A DNA stretch of 64,000 nucleotides from Patiria miniata (taxonomy: Eukaryota > Echinodermata > Asteroidea > Valvatida > Asterinidae). Below are positions 11,586-23,358 of this stretch, piece after piece. The position numbers were made by a program, and so were the translations under genes. The notes beneath the pieces were generated by a model. The model was not told where the DNA came from, made no database searches, and saw nothing but the letters and a program-made list of their open reading frames with translations. Position 1 is the first letter of the stretch; every line of letters begins with the position of its first letter. The stretch lies in assembly GCF_015706575.1 (NCBI RefSeq), contig NW_024037051.1, positions 2,170,001-2,234,000 on the forward strand. The letters are read 5' to 3'.

Positions 11586-12597
11586 CTAGAGGTTCGCGTT
11601 TGTTGAGTTACAAACGCAGAGTGGTCGGGCTGGCATATTTTCTTGTGTTTACAGTGACTTAGGCCTAATCATAATTGAACTGCACATTACCCCTCCCTTT
11701 ACCCTGCACCCATTACCCAGTGTTTTTCACAAAGAAAATCACACAACCTGCAGTTGAACTTGTTGCTACCTCGACAAGACTTGTAGGCCTATCAGGAAGC
11801 GCACATCTGGTGCTGCATGGATGGCTACTCAAGCATACAACCAGTTGGGACTATTGGTGGAGTTAACAAAGCCTCTAACGTCGTTGTAGTTTATGCAACA
11901 GAATTATGCTAATCTTAAAATAAAATGGCTTTTTTGTTTTGTTTTGTTTTTGTCTTCTGCATGGGCATAATATAATTATGCACTAAGGTTACGACATTGG
12001 TAGAATTATGCTAATTTTAAGATAAAATGGCTTTTATATTGTTTTTTTTTGTTGTTTTTGTCTTTTGCATGGGTATAATAAAATTCTGCACTGAATTTAT
12101 GACAACGGTAGACTTGACGGAGCCTCTAACGTCGTTGGAGTTTATGCAACATATGCTGATTTTATCATAAAATGGCTTTTATGTTAATTTTTTTCTTTTG
12201 CATGGGCATAATAAAATTCTGCACCGAGTTTACGACAGAAAAGTTTGTGGCTACACGCTGTAGAAATATTAATTTTCAGCATTCAGATATGAGAGGAAAA
12301 CTGGCGAGGCGCGATTTCAATCGGTTATGGCGAAAAATATCAGAAAATGGACGAGAATATAACAATTGAATTCATGGTCAGAATCGGAATCGGTAGACTT
12401 GAGGGAGCCTCTATGACGTGTTTGGAGCTTAATATATGCAACATTTGATTATCTCAATATCAAAAATAAAATGGCTTATGTCTTTTGCATGCATGGGCTT
12501 CCTAAAATTCTGCACTGAGATAACGAAAAAAAAAGTTTGTGGCTACACTGTCGAAATATTAAATTCTGCATAAAGGTACGAATTAAAGAATCAGTGT
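11586..12597 (-). repeat. Repeat block 1, copy A (Helitron-like 3' end plus tandem modules)
   Basis: This is the reverse complement of 47345-48319, nearly base for base. On the minus strand it ends in a stem-loop (11596-11617) and CTAG|T (11586). The interior has loosely tandem modules with TGCATGGGCATAATAAAATT, a CATAAAATGGCTTTTAT box and GGAGCCTCTAACGTCGTTGG. Similar modules occur at 21480-21610. No coding signal. Confidence 0.75.
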
Positions 12598-12819
12598 TGA
12601 TATGCGAGTTACGCCGAAAGAAATCAGAAAAAAAGACTAGAATATTAGTATTGAATGCTTTGTGTGATTTTGTACAAATTCCTGGATCCTCCCCTGGGTG
12701 TATTCTTATAAGAGCTGTGATTTTGCAGTCCCTGGTGAACAAATATGATGAAATTATGTGGTAGCAGTACTATTATTGTAAGCAGTCGCTTTCTTATTTG
12801 TTCCAACAAATATATTAAA

Positions 12820-13669
12820 ACGTAGTAAAATGTAGTAAAATGCTTCCGCTTCCTAGTTATCTTCAGTTTTTATTGCACTTCCGGTAACACCGGAAGTAAA
12901 GGTCAAGCGGTTTCGTGTCCGGGAACAAGAAATGTTACTCAAGGCATAGTCTACAACCTCAAGAAAAAAACGAACACGATACTCTATTGAGTTCAAAAGA
13001 TATAGCTCAAACTATTTTGTAAAAATTTGCCCTTCCATCACTTAACCCTTACATTACGTCATGATGACGTAACCAAATTTATAACATCTTCGCAACATGG
13101 TACAAATTCACACTAGGTTTTATGATCATCCCGTAAACCGTTCGGAAGAAATTTTGCTTTGTTTTAATTTTGAAACGTAATTGATCACTTTGTTTAAGAG
13201 TTATAGGTGAAAGTATTTGGCCACTTTTTCCTCTCAAATCGCTTGTAATTTGACACATATATTATGAAAGTGTTTAGTGAGGAATGCCAGACACAAAAAA
13301 AACAGTGTGATGACGTCATCATCCGAAAGGGCGCCCCCTAGCGGCACATGAAATATTGTTTCTTTTCTTTACTTTTAAAACCATGGGTTCAAATTTTACC
13401 AAATCGACCCTTGATATTCTTTGATTAACCACAGATAACTTGGCAAGGTTTCAAATTCATGACGTCATCAGACTGGAAGTTACTTTTATGAGAATTTGCC
13501 AAATCGCTTGTAATTTGACACCCAATGACGTTATCTTGACGTCAGAGTAATATGCACCACTTGGGACGAGGGTCGATATATGTTGAAAGTTACAAGTTCA
13601 TACCGTATACCGTTTAGGAGATAACCCGCGGAGAAGTATTTTCCAGAAAAAAAAAGGAAAGTAAGAAGA
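12820..13669 (-). repeat. Helitron-like unit, partial
   Basis: The right end (minus-strand 5' end) is GGAGAAGTATT plus an A/G-rich tract ending GA|T, as in the complete units. The left stem-loop/CTAG end is not found. The body has the CACTTCCGG/CCGGAAGT hairpin (about 12878), the GCCCCCTAGCGGC box and TGACGTCA boxes, and is homologous to parts of 10182-11302 and 48820-49479. Confidence 0.55.
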
Positions 13670-13673
13670 TTTA

Positions 13674-16039
13674 CTAGAGCTTGGCGTTTGTTGTTACAAA
13701 CGGAGAGTGGTCGGGTTGACAACTATTTTATGAAACACTGTCCTGTTAAGTTATGGTAAATATTTTTTTATGTAAAGACTAACAAAACGAACAGCGTAGC
13801 AAGTGCACTGATTCTACTTTCCGAATCACAGTGTGCATGCAGTGAACAAGCTTAACCCCGGTTATGACACATTAACTGCGCATGCGCGCTTTTCTGTCTT
13901 GCTTTTTTGTCAAGACGGAGACGCGTGCAGCGATCTATTTTAGTCGTACACGCGTGACGACAGTACTTCTCCTCAGAGTTTCTCAGAGTCTACGTACTAA
14001 TAACTGGACATGTACATGTACATGTACGCCCGCGAAAAGCAAACGAAAAGCCAGGCTACGTTCAGCGGGCGTGCGCGCCCTATGCCGTGGCCGAACGGCG
14101 ACGCACTATGCTTTCATTGAATTTTTGAGCGACGGACTACTTAAGGGTATTTTTGTCGGCGGCGGGTCACGTGTGTGAACAATTAGACAAGCCACGAACC
14201 TGGCACAATTGACGCCAATGTTTAAGCTATCATTCAATGGACAATTCACGATTATATCTCTCAGGATTGATTTATTTTTGAAGAATAGAAGGTCTTTTCG
14301 TTGTAACTTCCGGTCTGATGACGTCATCAACTTCAAACTTCACACATGTGTTGTTTGCATGAAGGTCATTATATATACCAGTTTTCAGGCGATTACAAAA
14401 CACTTCGCTACAGACATCTATTCAAAATGCATTTTGGACATTCTTAAACTCGCCGCTAGAGGGCGGTCGAGAATTTCATGACGTCACCGGTACAAGTTTT
14501 GAAAAATATTGTCTGGCCAGAGACTAACACCGTTGAAAGCAAGTTCATATCTATTTCCAATTTTAAATAATAAGCCAATAATAAGCCACTTCCGGTTTCG
14601 ACCGGAAGCAAAGGTCATGTGATTTTACGTACACGTTAAAAAATAAAGACCTTAATTTACTCTATCACATGCCGCAAACAGCAAGACGACAGATCTCATT
14701 ATTGCTTTTATATAGATTTTTAAAGATAAAAAAATATCAAAGTTTAATTGCTTGTCACGTGACACCTGATGACGTCATCATGCCCGGGTCATTGTTCTGG
14801 CACAATCTTAGCATTCCGTCTTTGCTTGGTGTTACTTTGATGAAGATGCCCCATTGAAAAGTGGCCGAAAAGGTCCCTTGAAAATGAAGGGCACAAAGTG
14901 GAAAAACTGTGTACAAAGTCAATGGGCTGAAATAAATATTCAAAATTTCATAATAAATCACATGATGACGTCATCATTGCGTCCATCTTCGCCAACGAAG
15001 TTCAATGTCATAATGAGTGTGCTTTATGACTAAAATGCTGACGAGAAAAATCGTGCACAAAGTCTATGGGATTTGTTATAGAAGACCAAGTGTCTTGAGC
15101 ACAAGACTACGCGCCACGTGTTTGGCCCCGTTCCAACAAGCATGACGATGATGAAATAATAGATCTGCACTGAATGCATGTACATGTACAATGTCCTGTA
15201 CATGCAGTGTACTCACGCACACCCAGCTCTACGCTTTCATTGGATTTTTGAGCGACGGACTACCGTTAGGGTATTTTTGTCGGCGGCGGGTCACGTGTGT
15301 GAACAATTTGACAAGCCACGCGCCTGGCACAATTGACGCCAATGTTTAATCTATCATTCAATGGACAATTTAAGATTATATCTCTCACGATTGATTTTTT
15401 TGCGATTTTTGAAGAATAAAAAGTCTTTTCGTTGTAACTTCCGGTTTGATGACGTCATCGGCTTCAAACTTCACACGTGTGTTGTTTGCATTAAGGTCAT
15501 CATATATTTTCAAAAGATTACAGCAAACTTCGCCACAGACATTTATTCAAAATTCATTTTGGACATTTTTCAACCTGCCGCTAGAGGGCGCTCTAATATT
15601 TCATGACGTCATCGGTTACAGTTTCGAAAAGTACTTTCTTGCCGAAGACTAACATCGTTGAAAGCACGTTCATATCTTATACCATTTTTAAATTACAAGG
15701 CACTTCCGGGTTCGACCGGTTTCGACCGGAAGTAAGGGTCGTATGATTTGACACCCACGAAGTAAATTGAAGACCCAGTAATATTCTATTGACTGCCGTT
15801 AAAAACAAGTTCCGGTCTCTCACGGTTGATTTTATATCGATTTGTAATGATTAAAAAATAGAAACACTAAATTGCTTGTAATTTGATACCTGATGACGTC
15901 ATCATGACGTCAGCACAATATGCACTACTCGGGATCGGGTCGATATGTGTTCGAAGTTACAAGTTTAGGAGTAAACCCGCGGAGAAGTATTGTCCGAAAA
16001 AAAGAGAAAGAAAGAAAGACAGAAAGAAAGACAGAAAGA
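13674..16039 (-). mobile_element. Helitron-like element, full length by its ends (copy A)
   Basis: On the minus strand it starts A|TCTTTCTGTC at 16039, passes CGGACAATACTTCTCCGCGG, and ends with CCCGACCACTC, a stem-loop (13684-13702) and CTCTAG|T at 13674. It is 2,366 bp. Nearly identical DNA is at 49484-51849. The body repeats a module of a TTCCGG/CCGGAA hairpin, GATGACGTCATC and CCGCTAGAGGGCG several times. Frames of 60-100 codons occur but do not behave as genes. Confidence 0.65.
13877..13889. promoter_or_regulatory. NRF-1-like palindrome
   Basis: TGCGCATGCGCGC matches the vertebrate NRF-1 consensus and opens a CpG-rich patch (13877-14110) in otherwise AT-rich DNA. The same site is in the second copy at 49686-49698. 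Function is unknown; it may be an element-borne promoter. Confidence 0.35.
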
Positions 16040-16040
16040 T

Positions 16041-19000
16041 GAATCGGAACAATTCTAGACAGTGGTCGGGTTGTGCGACCACTCAAAGAAGATTAAGCGC
16101 AACAACTCCAATCAGTGGTCGGGTTGTGCCCGACCACTCAATTAGAAATATGCAGCACTTATTATCAAAACAAGTGCAAATGAGATATATTGTAGGCTGG
16201 TATTTTGGACATATTTGGTGAAAGTGTCATGTATATCCATTGTACCATTTTGAAGAAAAGCGCTTGTTTGAAATGCAATCACATCAGTACGCGATTTCAA
16301 TAAATTTGTTGAACCATGGGACCGTGGTCAGAGTGGTTTTTTTAAATTTTTATTAACGAGTGTTCTTTGCTAGCGCTTTTCTTGTCCAGGCCCTATGATA
16401 TCTGGCGTTGTACTGTTTGCTGGCTGCAGTATATAATAATGACAGATAGGGTCGGCAATGTAAAAAAAAGAAAATTCTATTTTTGAGTAGCCATACGTGC
16501 CAATATATATATTTCCTTTACTGAGCAAACAATAATGTTCAAAGTCCAACTTGAGATATTTGTTGACAGAACGTATTCCGCGGCTTCTTCCCCCAAGTAG
16601 ATCCTTATCCCGTTATTCGACACCGACTTCTGCAACTGCATCTTAATAAGAGAGTATAACAAAGACACATGCCATCAAATTAGGTGGCAGCATTGAAAAA
16701 GATCATTGAAAATTGGAAGGCTTCCCTGGTTAAGTGAGCAATGGGTACGTTCAAGTAGATTCCTGGTTAATACACGAGGTTTACACTCTTAGAAGCCGCG
16801 AAATGAGGCTAATCGAACGCGCCGGTGTATTCGCCTGGCATTATTTCTGCCAAAGTCAGCAGGTGTTAAGAGGCGAGACTTTAAAATGAACATGCATGGG
16901 CCTCCAACTGTGTCAACAGTTGTGCATTTCTACTATACTGTAATTTATTTTGCATTGGAAATGAGCGGATATAAAGTATAAATTAAGATTTGTTTGGAAA
17001 AGAAAATGATTAAAATTGATTCATTTCCTCTGAATACGACTAACTGCGAGTGATATCGTCAGTTCTCACTGACTGGTCGGTCCGATCCCTCTCAAAGGAG
17101 GGATCATTCCCGTGAACCCTTTGGTCACTGCACCAGAGAACGAGGAGGGTCCGCTTTCCCTCATGTCTGAACACAGACACTTATTTTAGTGTCTTTTTCT
17201 TTTAATTCTGATCAGCAAAATGGACTTTTCCAAGCCTTAGAGCCTTTGCTATAATCTGACTTAAAGGGAAGATACAACATTGGCAAACATCAAAAAACAA
17301 AATGACCAAATTATCACGAAATACCTTACTGAATTGTTAGAGATTGACAGTCTAAAGCATCCTGTAAAATCATGGCTCCTGGTGTGCTGACATTTTCATG
17401 ACATTTTCTGTGTGCTGACATTTTCATGACATTTTCATGAAAAACTGTATTTTTCCAAGGCTGGTCGGCTGGTCGGCCATTAACAAAGGTTAATGATGGT
17501 TTTATCAATTTCTTGGTTTATTCATGTTTTTAACTGACGATGATCGCAGAAAAAAATTGAGTCCTCCCAATCAACAAATCATAAGGACAATAGTAGCAAG
17601 TAGCAAAGATATGTCGAGATTATAATTGTAATAATATTAACAACATATCTACTACTCTGCATATTGATTGCGACATTTCGTTGTTTAATGTCACTTATTT
17701 AATAATCAGTTGTATATTTACACATTTTAATGCTTCATTTTTGCGTGTAATTTTTTCGATCATACTTTTATCTAATCTCCCTTGTTTTTGTTGGGCAGTG
17801 AGTTTTATCGTGTTAATTTTACAAGTTTATTTTTATTTCATTTCATTTTATTTCTTTAGTTAAATATTTTTACACTCGTATATTAGGCTTTTCAGTTCCT
17901 TATTGTACTCCTACTTCAGTTTATTTTCGAATTTCAAAATTGTTTAAATGTTTAATTTTTCTTTTAAATTTTACATTTTAAATAGTGTTCTTTCTCATTT
18001 ACAGTTTAATATAGTTATTTTAAGCTTTTATGTATATATATTTTCTATCAGGGAAGTGGTTCCAGATAGACTGTACAGTCTTTTTCACAACCCCTGACCT
18101 ATTTAGAAATATGTTATAGGATACTAATTGCATCGCGTGCGATATCAACGTACATGTACACTGTGTACGTACGTATGCCAACGGAGCTTTACGAGATTTG
18201 TGCAAATATAAATACGACCATGCACAGAGCATAGGTAATTTTAAGTTCAAATTAAATATAGTCTCACTGAAAATTTTAATCAGTAACAATTAGCATATAT
18301 ACATCCTGCTGACCAATGAGGGAGTTGGTGATGTCTGACTGGCAGCGGGCAGGGGCCAATCACAAACAGGGGCCGAGTTTTTTAGTCACTGCTTGGGAAA
18401 TCGATGGTGAGTTTTTAAAGCAGGAACGGCCTCTATATTCTCACAACGACCAAAGCTCATATTCAACTTCAGACGACAAACGGAGAAAACTGTCAAGAAG
18501 AGCAAGATTGAAAAGTGAGTTTTTTTGCGGTACGTTTAAACACTACGAATCACATCTGAAACCTTTTAAAGGCGTGCGATTTGCTTAACGCCAACAATAC
18601 TGTTTGAAGCAGAAAATTGCTAGTTATAATTATCGGTGGTTTTAGGATTCTGGTCACGGCCAGATATCTTTCTTAAGTAAACATTATCTTTGGGAGCGTT
18701 TTGCGAATTGCAGACGCTTCATGGTTTTAAAAATCCTGAAAATGGTTGTCTAGGAGACACGATTGCAGTCAGCCAAACCTTGTTACACTCTACTTCGTAT
18801 ACGTTTTGCGTTTCCAAAGGCCAAACTGTAGTTCTAACCTTTTGAATATTGAACATAAAAACAACACAAACGGTCTTTCACGGCAGTGTGTTTAAAGGTA
18901 ATCTACAACATTTGCAAACAATACGAAACAAAACTACCAAATTATTTTGAAACACCTAATTTGACTGTAAGTAAATAATAGTACAGTCTTACGCATTGCA

Positions 19001-19680
19001 GGTGTACAGTACGCGCGCATCATGTGCCAACAAAGTGTTGTGCAGTAATTTGGTGATCGGACAATGGTCGGGAGTTATCTTCTTTCTTCCTTTCTTTTTT
19101 CCCCCGGACAATAATTTTCCGCGGGTTTTCTTCTGACCGGTATTACTTGAAAATTTGAACCAACATCAACCCTGAGCCACAGGTTTGCGTATTACTCTGA
19201 CGTCATGATGACGTCATTTAGTGAAAGAGCGACACATATTCTTCCGCTTATAACTCGAGAACAAAATGATCAATCATCTTCGTACCATGCAGTCTGATAG
19301 AGCATACCTTGATGATTTGTTTTGGTCGTGTACTGGAATCGCTTGATCTTTCTTTCTGGGGGTAGCTACCGGAAGATCAAAGGTAGGTGAATTCAAAATG
19401 CAAACAGAATCCTTAAAATAAAAAAGAAGTTCTTCCAATTGTTAACGCGATGACGATAAAACTTGGTATTTAAAATTGATTTATTCAGCCGATGATTAAA
19501 AACTATCACAGGAATTTTGCTGATTTGAAAATGTATGAATTTAAACCCTGGTCCATTTTGAATTATACGTTTACAAGGAAACAGGCTAGAGTAACGTTCC
19601 CATTTTGTGTAGTGTTGCAGGCTGGACATTGCCTCGAGCAATGTATTCTTATTTCCAGCCGCAAAGCCATTTGACATTTA
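16041..19680 (+). repeat. Long duplicated block 3, copy A
   Basis: This stretch is more than 95% alike by eye to 58745-64000, apart from indels: copy B has extra DNA at 59329-60295, about 61040-61430 and 62109-62493; copy A has about 75 extra bases near 16790-16868. The opening GGGAAGATACAACATTGGC part at 17265-17510 is a shortened dispersed repeat. The 90-codon frame at 18316-18588 changes mostly at coding positions between copies, so it is not a constrained gene. Confidence 0.8.
16062..16137. repeat. Two short hairpins, GTGGTCGGG/CCCGACCAC type
   Basis: Hairpins at 16062-16082 and 16115-16137 consist of the subterminal sequences of the Helitron-like units facing each other across five to seven bases. 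The same pair, with the same spacer, is at 58768-58845. They look like mini-elements reduced to their ends. Confidence 0.6.
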
Positions 19681-19920
19681 CTATCGGCGTTACCAGCAGT
19701 ACAATGAGGATCACATTTTCGTTTCGTGTTGGTTTCTTCTTTCTGTCTTTTTTTCTGGCCAATACTTCTCCGCAGCTTTTCTTTCAAACGGACAACGCAT
19801 ACAACAGAAACTCGGTGTTTACATTAAGCTTGATCGCAAGATATAGTGTGGCGTCATTATGACGTCATCTTACATACAATTATATTTAAAAAATACAGAT
19901 TGTTATAATAACTCATGTAC
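19078..19920 (+). repeat. Helitron-like 5' ends, plus strand
   Basis: TCTTCTTTCTTCC and CCCCCGGACAATAATTTTCCGCGGG-like sequence begin at about 19078, followed by TGACGTCATGATGACGTCA. A second, decayed start (TCTTCTTTCTGTC, then CCAATACTTCTCCGC) is at about 19735. The corresponding copy begins at about 63403. No hairpin/CTAG end is seen downstream. Confidence 0.45.
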
Positions 19921-20229
19921 CGAACCAAGAGTCATTTTAACATTTTGTGATCCGATGCAACAAAGTACAAGCGATATAAGGTTCAAAATTGACAAAATAC
20001 TTTCATTTATACATTTTGAACTGATCTGAGTAGCCTGTTCTTTTTAGTGAGGTGGTAGATATTGCCTTTGAAAAAAAAATCTTTATTTTTCAGTGTAGTG
20101 ATAACTGAATATAACTTTTATTATTAAAACATTATTATCAACAAAACTAATTATTCAAATGTTCAATGCGGAAACTTCGACCTTTAGGTGGTCGTACCCT
20201 CACGTTTGCCTATCATATCTTAATGCAGG

Positions 20230-20522
20230 CAATTATGTGATACCCATTATGTAGCACCTTTATAAGGGTTTACAAGGTGCTGCGGTGCATATTGCAGTCA
20301 CTGCCAGAAACACCGGCGGGCTAACCCCTTCTCTAAGCGATAAGTGCATTACACAACACACGGGACCCACGGCTTTACGTCCCATCCAAAGGACGAAGCA
20401 AAAATGGTAAAGTGCCTTGCTCAAGAGCACAAGCACCTTGTTCCCAGTCAGGATTCGAACCCACATACCACGGGACACGAGTCGAACGAACACCGTAACC
20501 AATGGACCACAGCACCCCACAA
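20230..20522 (-). repeat. tRNA-derived SINE
   Basis: Read on the minus strand, the 5' end is GGGGTGCTGTGGTCCATTGG (A-box region, 20494-20520). GGTTCGAATCC follows as the B box (20451-20461), then a central part CTTGAGCAAGGCACTTTACC and GGATGGGACGTAAAGCCG, the style of deuterostome tRNA SINEs. It ends near 20230 with no clear A tail. It is a repeat, not a functional tRNA. Confidence 0.7.
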
Positions 20523-20569
20523 CTTAACAGGTATACTCCCGCAGCAAATGTGTTGACGTTCTAATTTGC

Positions 20570-20645
20570 TGCCGAACCCGAACCCAGCCAATATGTTCGG
20601 ATAAACATTGCCGAACCGAAACCGAAACCGAACCTAAACCAAGTG
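20570..20645. repeat. Degenerate (CCGAAC)n
   Basis: CCGAACCCGAACCC and CCGAACCGAAACCGAAACCG form a short low-complexity tract on the plus strand. Confidence 0.5.
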
Positions 20646-21479
20646 AGGGTTCAATATCAGATAGAAATTTTACTTTTCATCCAGATCGTAAGCAAATCTA
20701 AGTACCTCGATCTTAATCCTCGATCTCTACTAGTAAAGTAGTATCTCTTGTATCTATAAATCTAATGTTTTTGTTGGGTTGTAGTTGAATGAAAAACGTG
20801 GATGCATGGCGGTCATGAATGTTCGTGTTGCATGGATTTTTGGACACAGACGTGAAGTCAGTTCATATATTTATTGTTGATCAAAATGTCACACCAAGCG
20901 TCACGTTTTTAATTTTTCCTTTCTCTCGTTCTCTGTCTTCTCTCTCTATCCCCGGTCGAGGTGAAGAGGTCAATGTGCGCAAAGACAAGTCTTAATGCCA
21001 GCCCCGGATAATCTTTAGTCGGCATTCATGGCATGGTATCAATCTGGGCCACCAAAAATGTGTTGAATGTGTGTTCCTTCAACACCTTTACCATTTACTC
21101 AAAATAGAGAAATCTATTGCAGTGTTTTTTAATTCTTGTAATTCTTGTAAAACTAATACTTAACAAAACATAATTGAAAACCACTGTAAATATGTTTTTC
21201 TCTTGTCGAGCATGTCTGTACCATTTTTGTGTCTTTGAACAGTATAAAAACCAACGGTTGTCGGAAATTTGAAAAAGAATGGCTGCCATCTTGAAAATAA
21301 AAAGTAAAAATATAAAGCCATGCAACCTCCATTTTTCCCCCAAAAATGTAGTTTTTTTTACTGGGCCTTATTTGGAGAAGCATATGTTGCATTATTTTGT
21401 AGAAAATATCTTTTTTTTTTAAATTTCTGCAAATGCATTATATGCTTGTCATTTAAAGGAATTTTTATCCTTTTTTTGT

Positions 21480-21615
21480 TTTTGCATGGGCATAATAAAG
21501 CTCTGCTCTGAGCTAAATAATTATAATTTCGTACAGTGAAGCCACAAACCATTATTTGTTCGTTAGCTCAGAACAGAACTTCAGTATGCCCATGCAAAAA
21601 CAAAAAAGTCATAAA
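21480..21615. repeat. Inverted pair of the TGCATGGGCATA module
   Basis: TTTGCATGGGCATAATAAAG at 21480 is mirrored by GTATGCCCATGCAAAAAC near 21585, with GAGCTAA/TTAGCTC between. It is a palindromic relative of the modules in 11900-12500 and 47440-47880. Confidence 0.6.
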
Positions 21616-21817
21616 TATTTATTTTTAGACGATGAGCATTTTGCCGCATAAACTCCAAGGACGTTACAGGTTCCGTCAAACTCCATATTGAGGTCTACTG
21701 ATGCTGTTTTTTTTTGAGTAGCCACAGGCCTTATGTGCAGGACCAGAAGTGCGATTCAAAAAATCAGATTATCTTGCATAATTACATGTCGAGAACAGAG
21801 GGAATTAACATCATTTG

Positions 21818-22175
21818 CTGTTGCTGTAATTTTCGGAAATGGATAGATAGACAGAAATACATAGCAAATATGGTTACACTGTCTCTTTTGACGTTTTAGG
21901 TTCGTAGATGCTATAAAAACCAATAAAAACAATCAGTTTCCTGTAGTCTGGTTCCCTGACTCCATTTAAGATGAAACGGAGCAATTTATAGACATTTGGG
22001 AGTTGTAAGGTCTGGGAACCAGTCTAGCTGGCTTGTACCCGTTCATAGATGTTTAATCGATTGCAAACAAATGCGGACTAACTAGATATTGTCAATTGGG
22101 GACAGTATTTGCAAAAAAGCCAGTTTTTTTTTCCAACGCTGTTCGGCCGACCAGCCTTGGAAATTGATACAAAAA
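21818..22175 (+). repeat. Dispersed repeat, about 0.5 kb, copy 2
   Basis: It shares TTTTCGGAAATGGAT, TAGTCTGGTTCCCTGAC and the GGCCGACCAG core with 895-1410 and, inverted, with 60885-61420. Confidence 0.6.
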
Positions 22176-22537
22176 TAGCTAAAGTATTGTGTTATAAGGA
22201 AATGTAATTTTAAGGCGCGAGCTTTCGGCCTATTTCCCACGTTGCTGGAAAAAACTTTCGAATTTGAAGTTAATTTGATAAAGCTCGCGGCCAACGGAAT
22301 GCGACTGGCAAAGTGACTACCATTGGATTGAGATGAAAGGCAACCAATGTCACATGCGAAGAGGTGGTAATGGGGCGAAGTGGTTATTTTTCCGATCTAG
22401 GCTGTTACGCCCAACGTTCCAAATATTCTAAGGAAGTATGTAGTCTTTCCAAGCCAATTACCCCAAAAAACCTTCAATAAATATTTCACATTATCAAAAC
22501 GGGGGTAGTTGAGCAGCCAAAACAGACTAGCCTAGCT

Positions 22538-22620
22538 CAGTGCCGCACCCAGGGGGGGGGGGGGGGGGGCCCTCGGGGGGCTCGAGCCCCCCACCAAGGG
22601 GTTGTCTCTTTTTTTTTTTT
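22538..22620 (+). repeat. hAT-like terminus with G tract
   Basis: CAGTGCCGCACCCAGG leads into a run of about 17 G and a GGGGGGCTCGAGCCCCCC palindrome, then a T tract. The other end of the element was not found. DNA from 22620 to 23237 holds no recognised gene and contains the upstream region of the GHDC-like gene. Confidence 0.4.
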
Positions 22621-23237
22621 TTTATTTAATCCCACGATTTGACCTTGGTGATATGTATTAGGTCAATTTTCGAGTAGTATAATAGTGACAAATAAGTGGT
22701 GCCACCAACGTCAATATAGTCTGCCCCCATTAAAAAAAAACCCAATGGGTGGGCCACTGGCTAGTACTAGCAGCAGACGAGTTTGGGAGTTCAGACATGG
22801 ACTCGTGAACCTTCCAAGGTGTATAAAGCTTATTTCATCATCTTTCATTTTCCGGTTGTTTTTTTTTTTTTTGGGGGGGGGGACCGATGACTTTCGGGAG
22901 AAAATTCTATCTAGTTGATCACCCCTATAAAAGCATTCCTCAAGTCTATCGCCATTTTTGAAATAAACGCCTACGCTCCATTGCAAAATAGAGCCGTTCC
23001 AGGCCAAATTGCTTACAAATTTTACAGTAATGCTACCCGACTATAATGAATAGAGACGTTCTTATGAATAGAACAGCAAATTGGGAACAATCTCATACGT
23101 GTTAACTGTGCCGTGTGTTTTGATAAGTATACATCGACGCCACTTACTAAGTATGTTGGATCACAGCAGGCATAACGGATTCCAAAGTGGAAGATTCAAA
23201 AGACCCGACACGCCCACTCTGAAGTCTTATAATCAAA

Positions 23238-23358
23238 ATGGCGGTTAAGTGGAATTTTCGCTGTGCATGCTGGGGGTTCATCTCGTCGCTTCTAGCTTCG
23301 GTCCTTCTCACCTATTGCTTTTCTTCTCAGTCTCATCTCGCCTTCCGAGTCATAGCAG
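23238..23358 (+). CDS. GHDC: GHDC-like copy 1 exon 1
   Basis: Encodes MAVKWNFRCACWGFISSLLA and the first hydrophobic segment. It ends one base into a Gly codon at donor GTGAGT. The copy 2 counterpart has the same length. Confidence 0.8.

Noticed and set aside
14106..14481. Conserved frames in the Helitron-like bodies (for example 14209-14481 and 50018-50290)
   Set aside because: They recur only because the repeat is duplicated. Similar modules elsewhere do not keep the frame, and no domain is recognised.
15890..15905. Hammerhead ribozyme core CTGATGA next to TGACGTCA boxes
   Set aside because: CTGATGA recurs, but I found no matching GAAA strand or closing stems in the required order.
18316..18588. 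90-codon frame MRELVMSDWQ..., also at 62646-62918
   Set aside because: Between copies A and B six of the seven base changes in the frame alter amino acids, including W to P. That is not what a conserved gene shows, and both lie in a long repeat block.
20440..20522. Possible tRNA gene on the minus strand
   Set aside because: A and B boxes are present but the arms do not fold into a full cloverleaf and a SINE body follows; a SINE is the better call.
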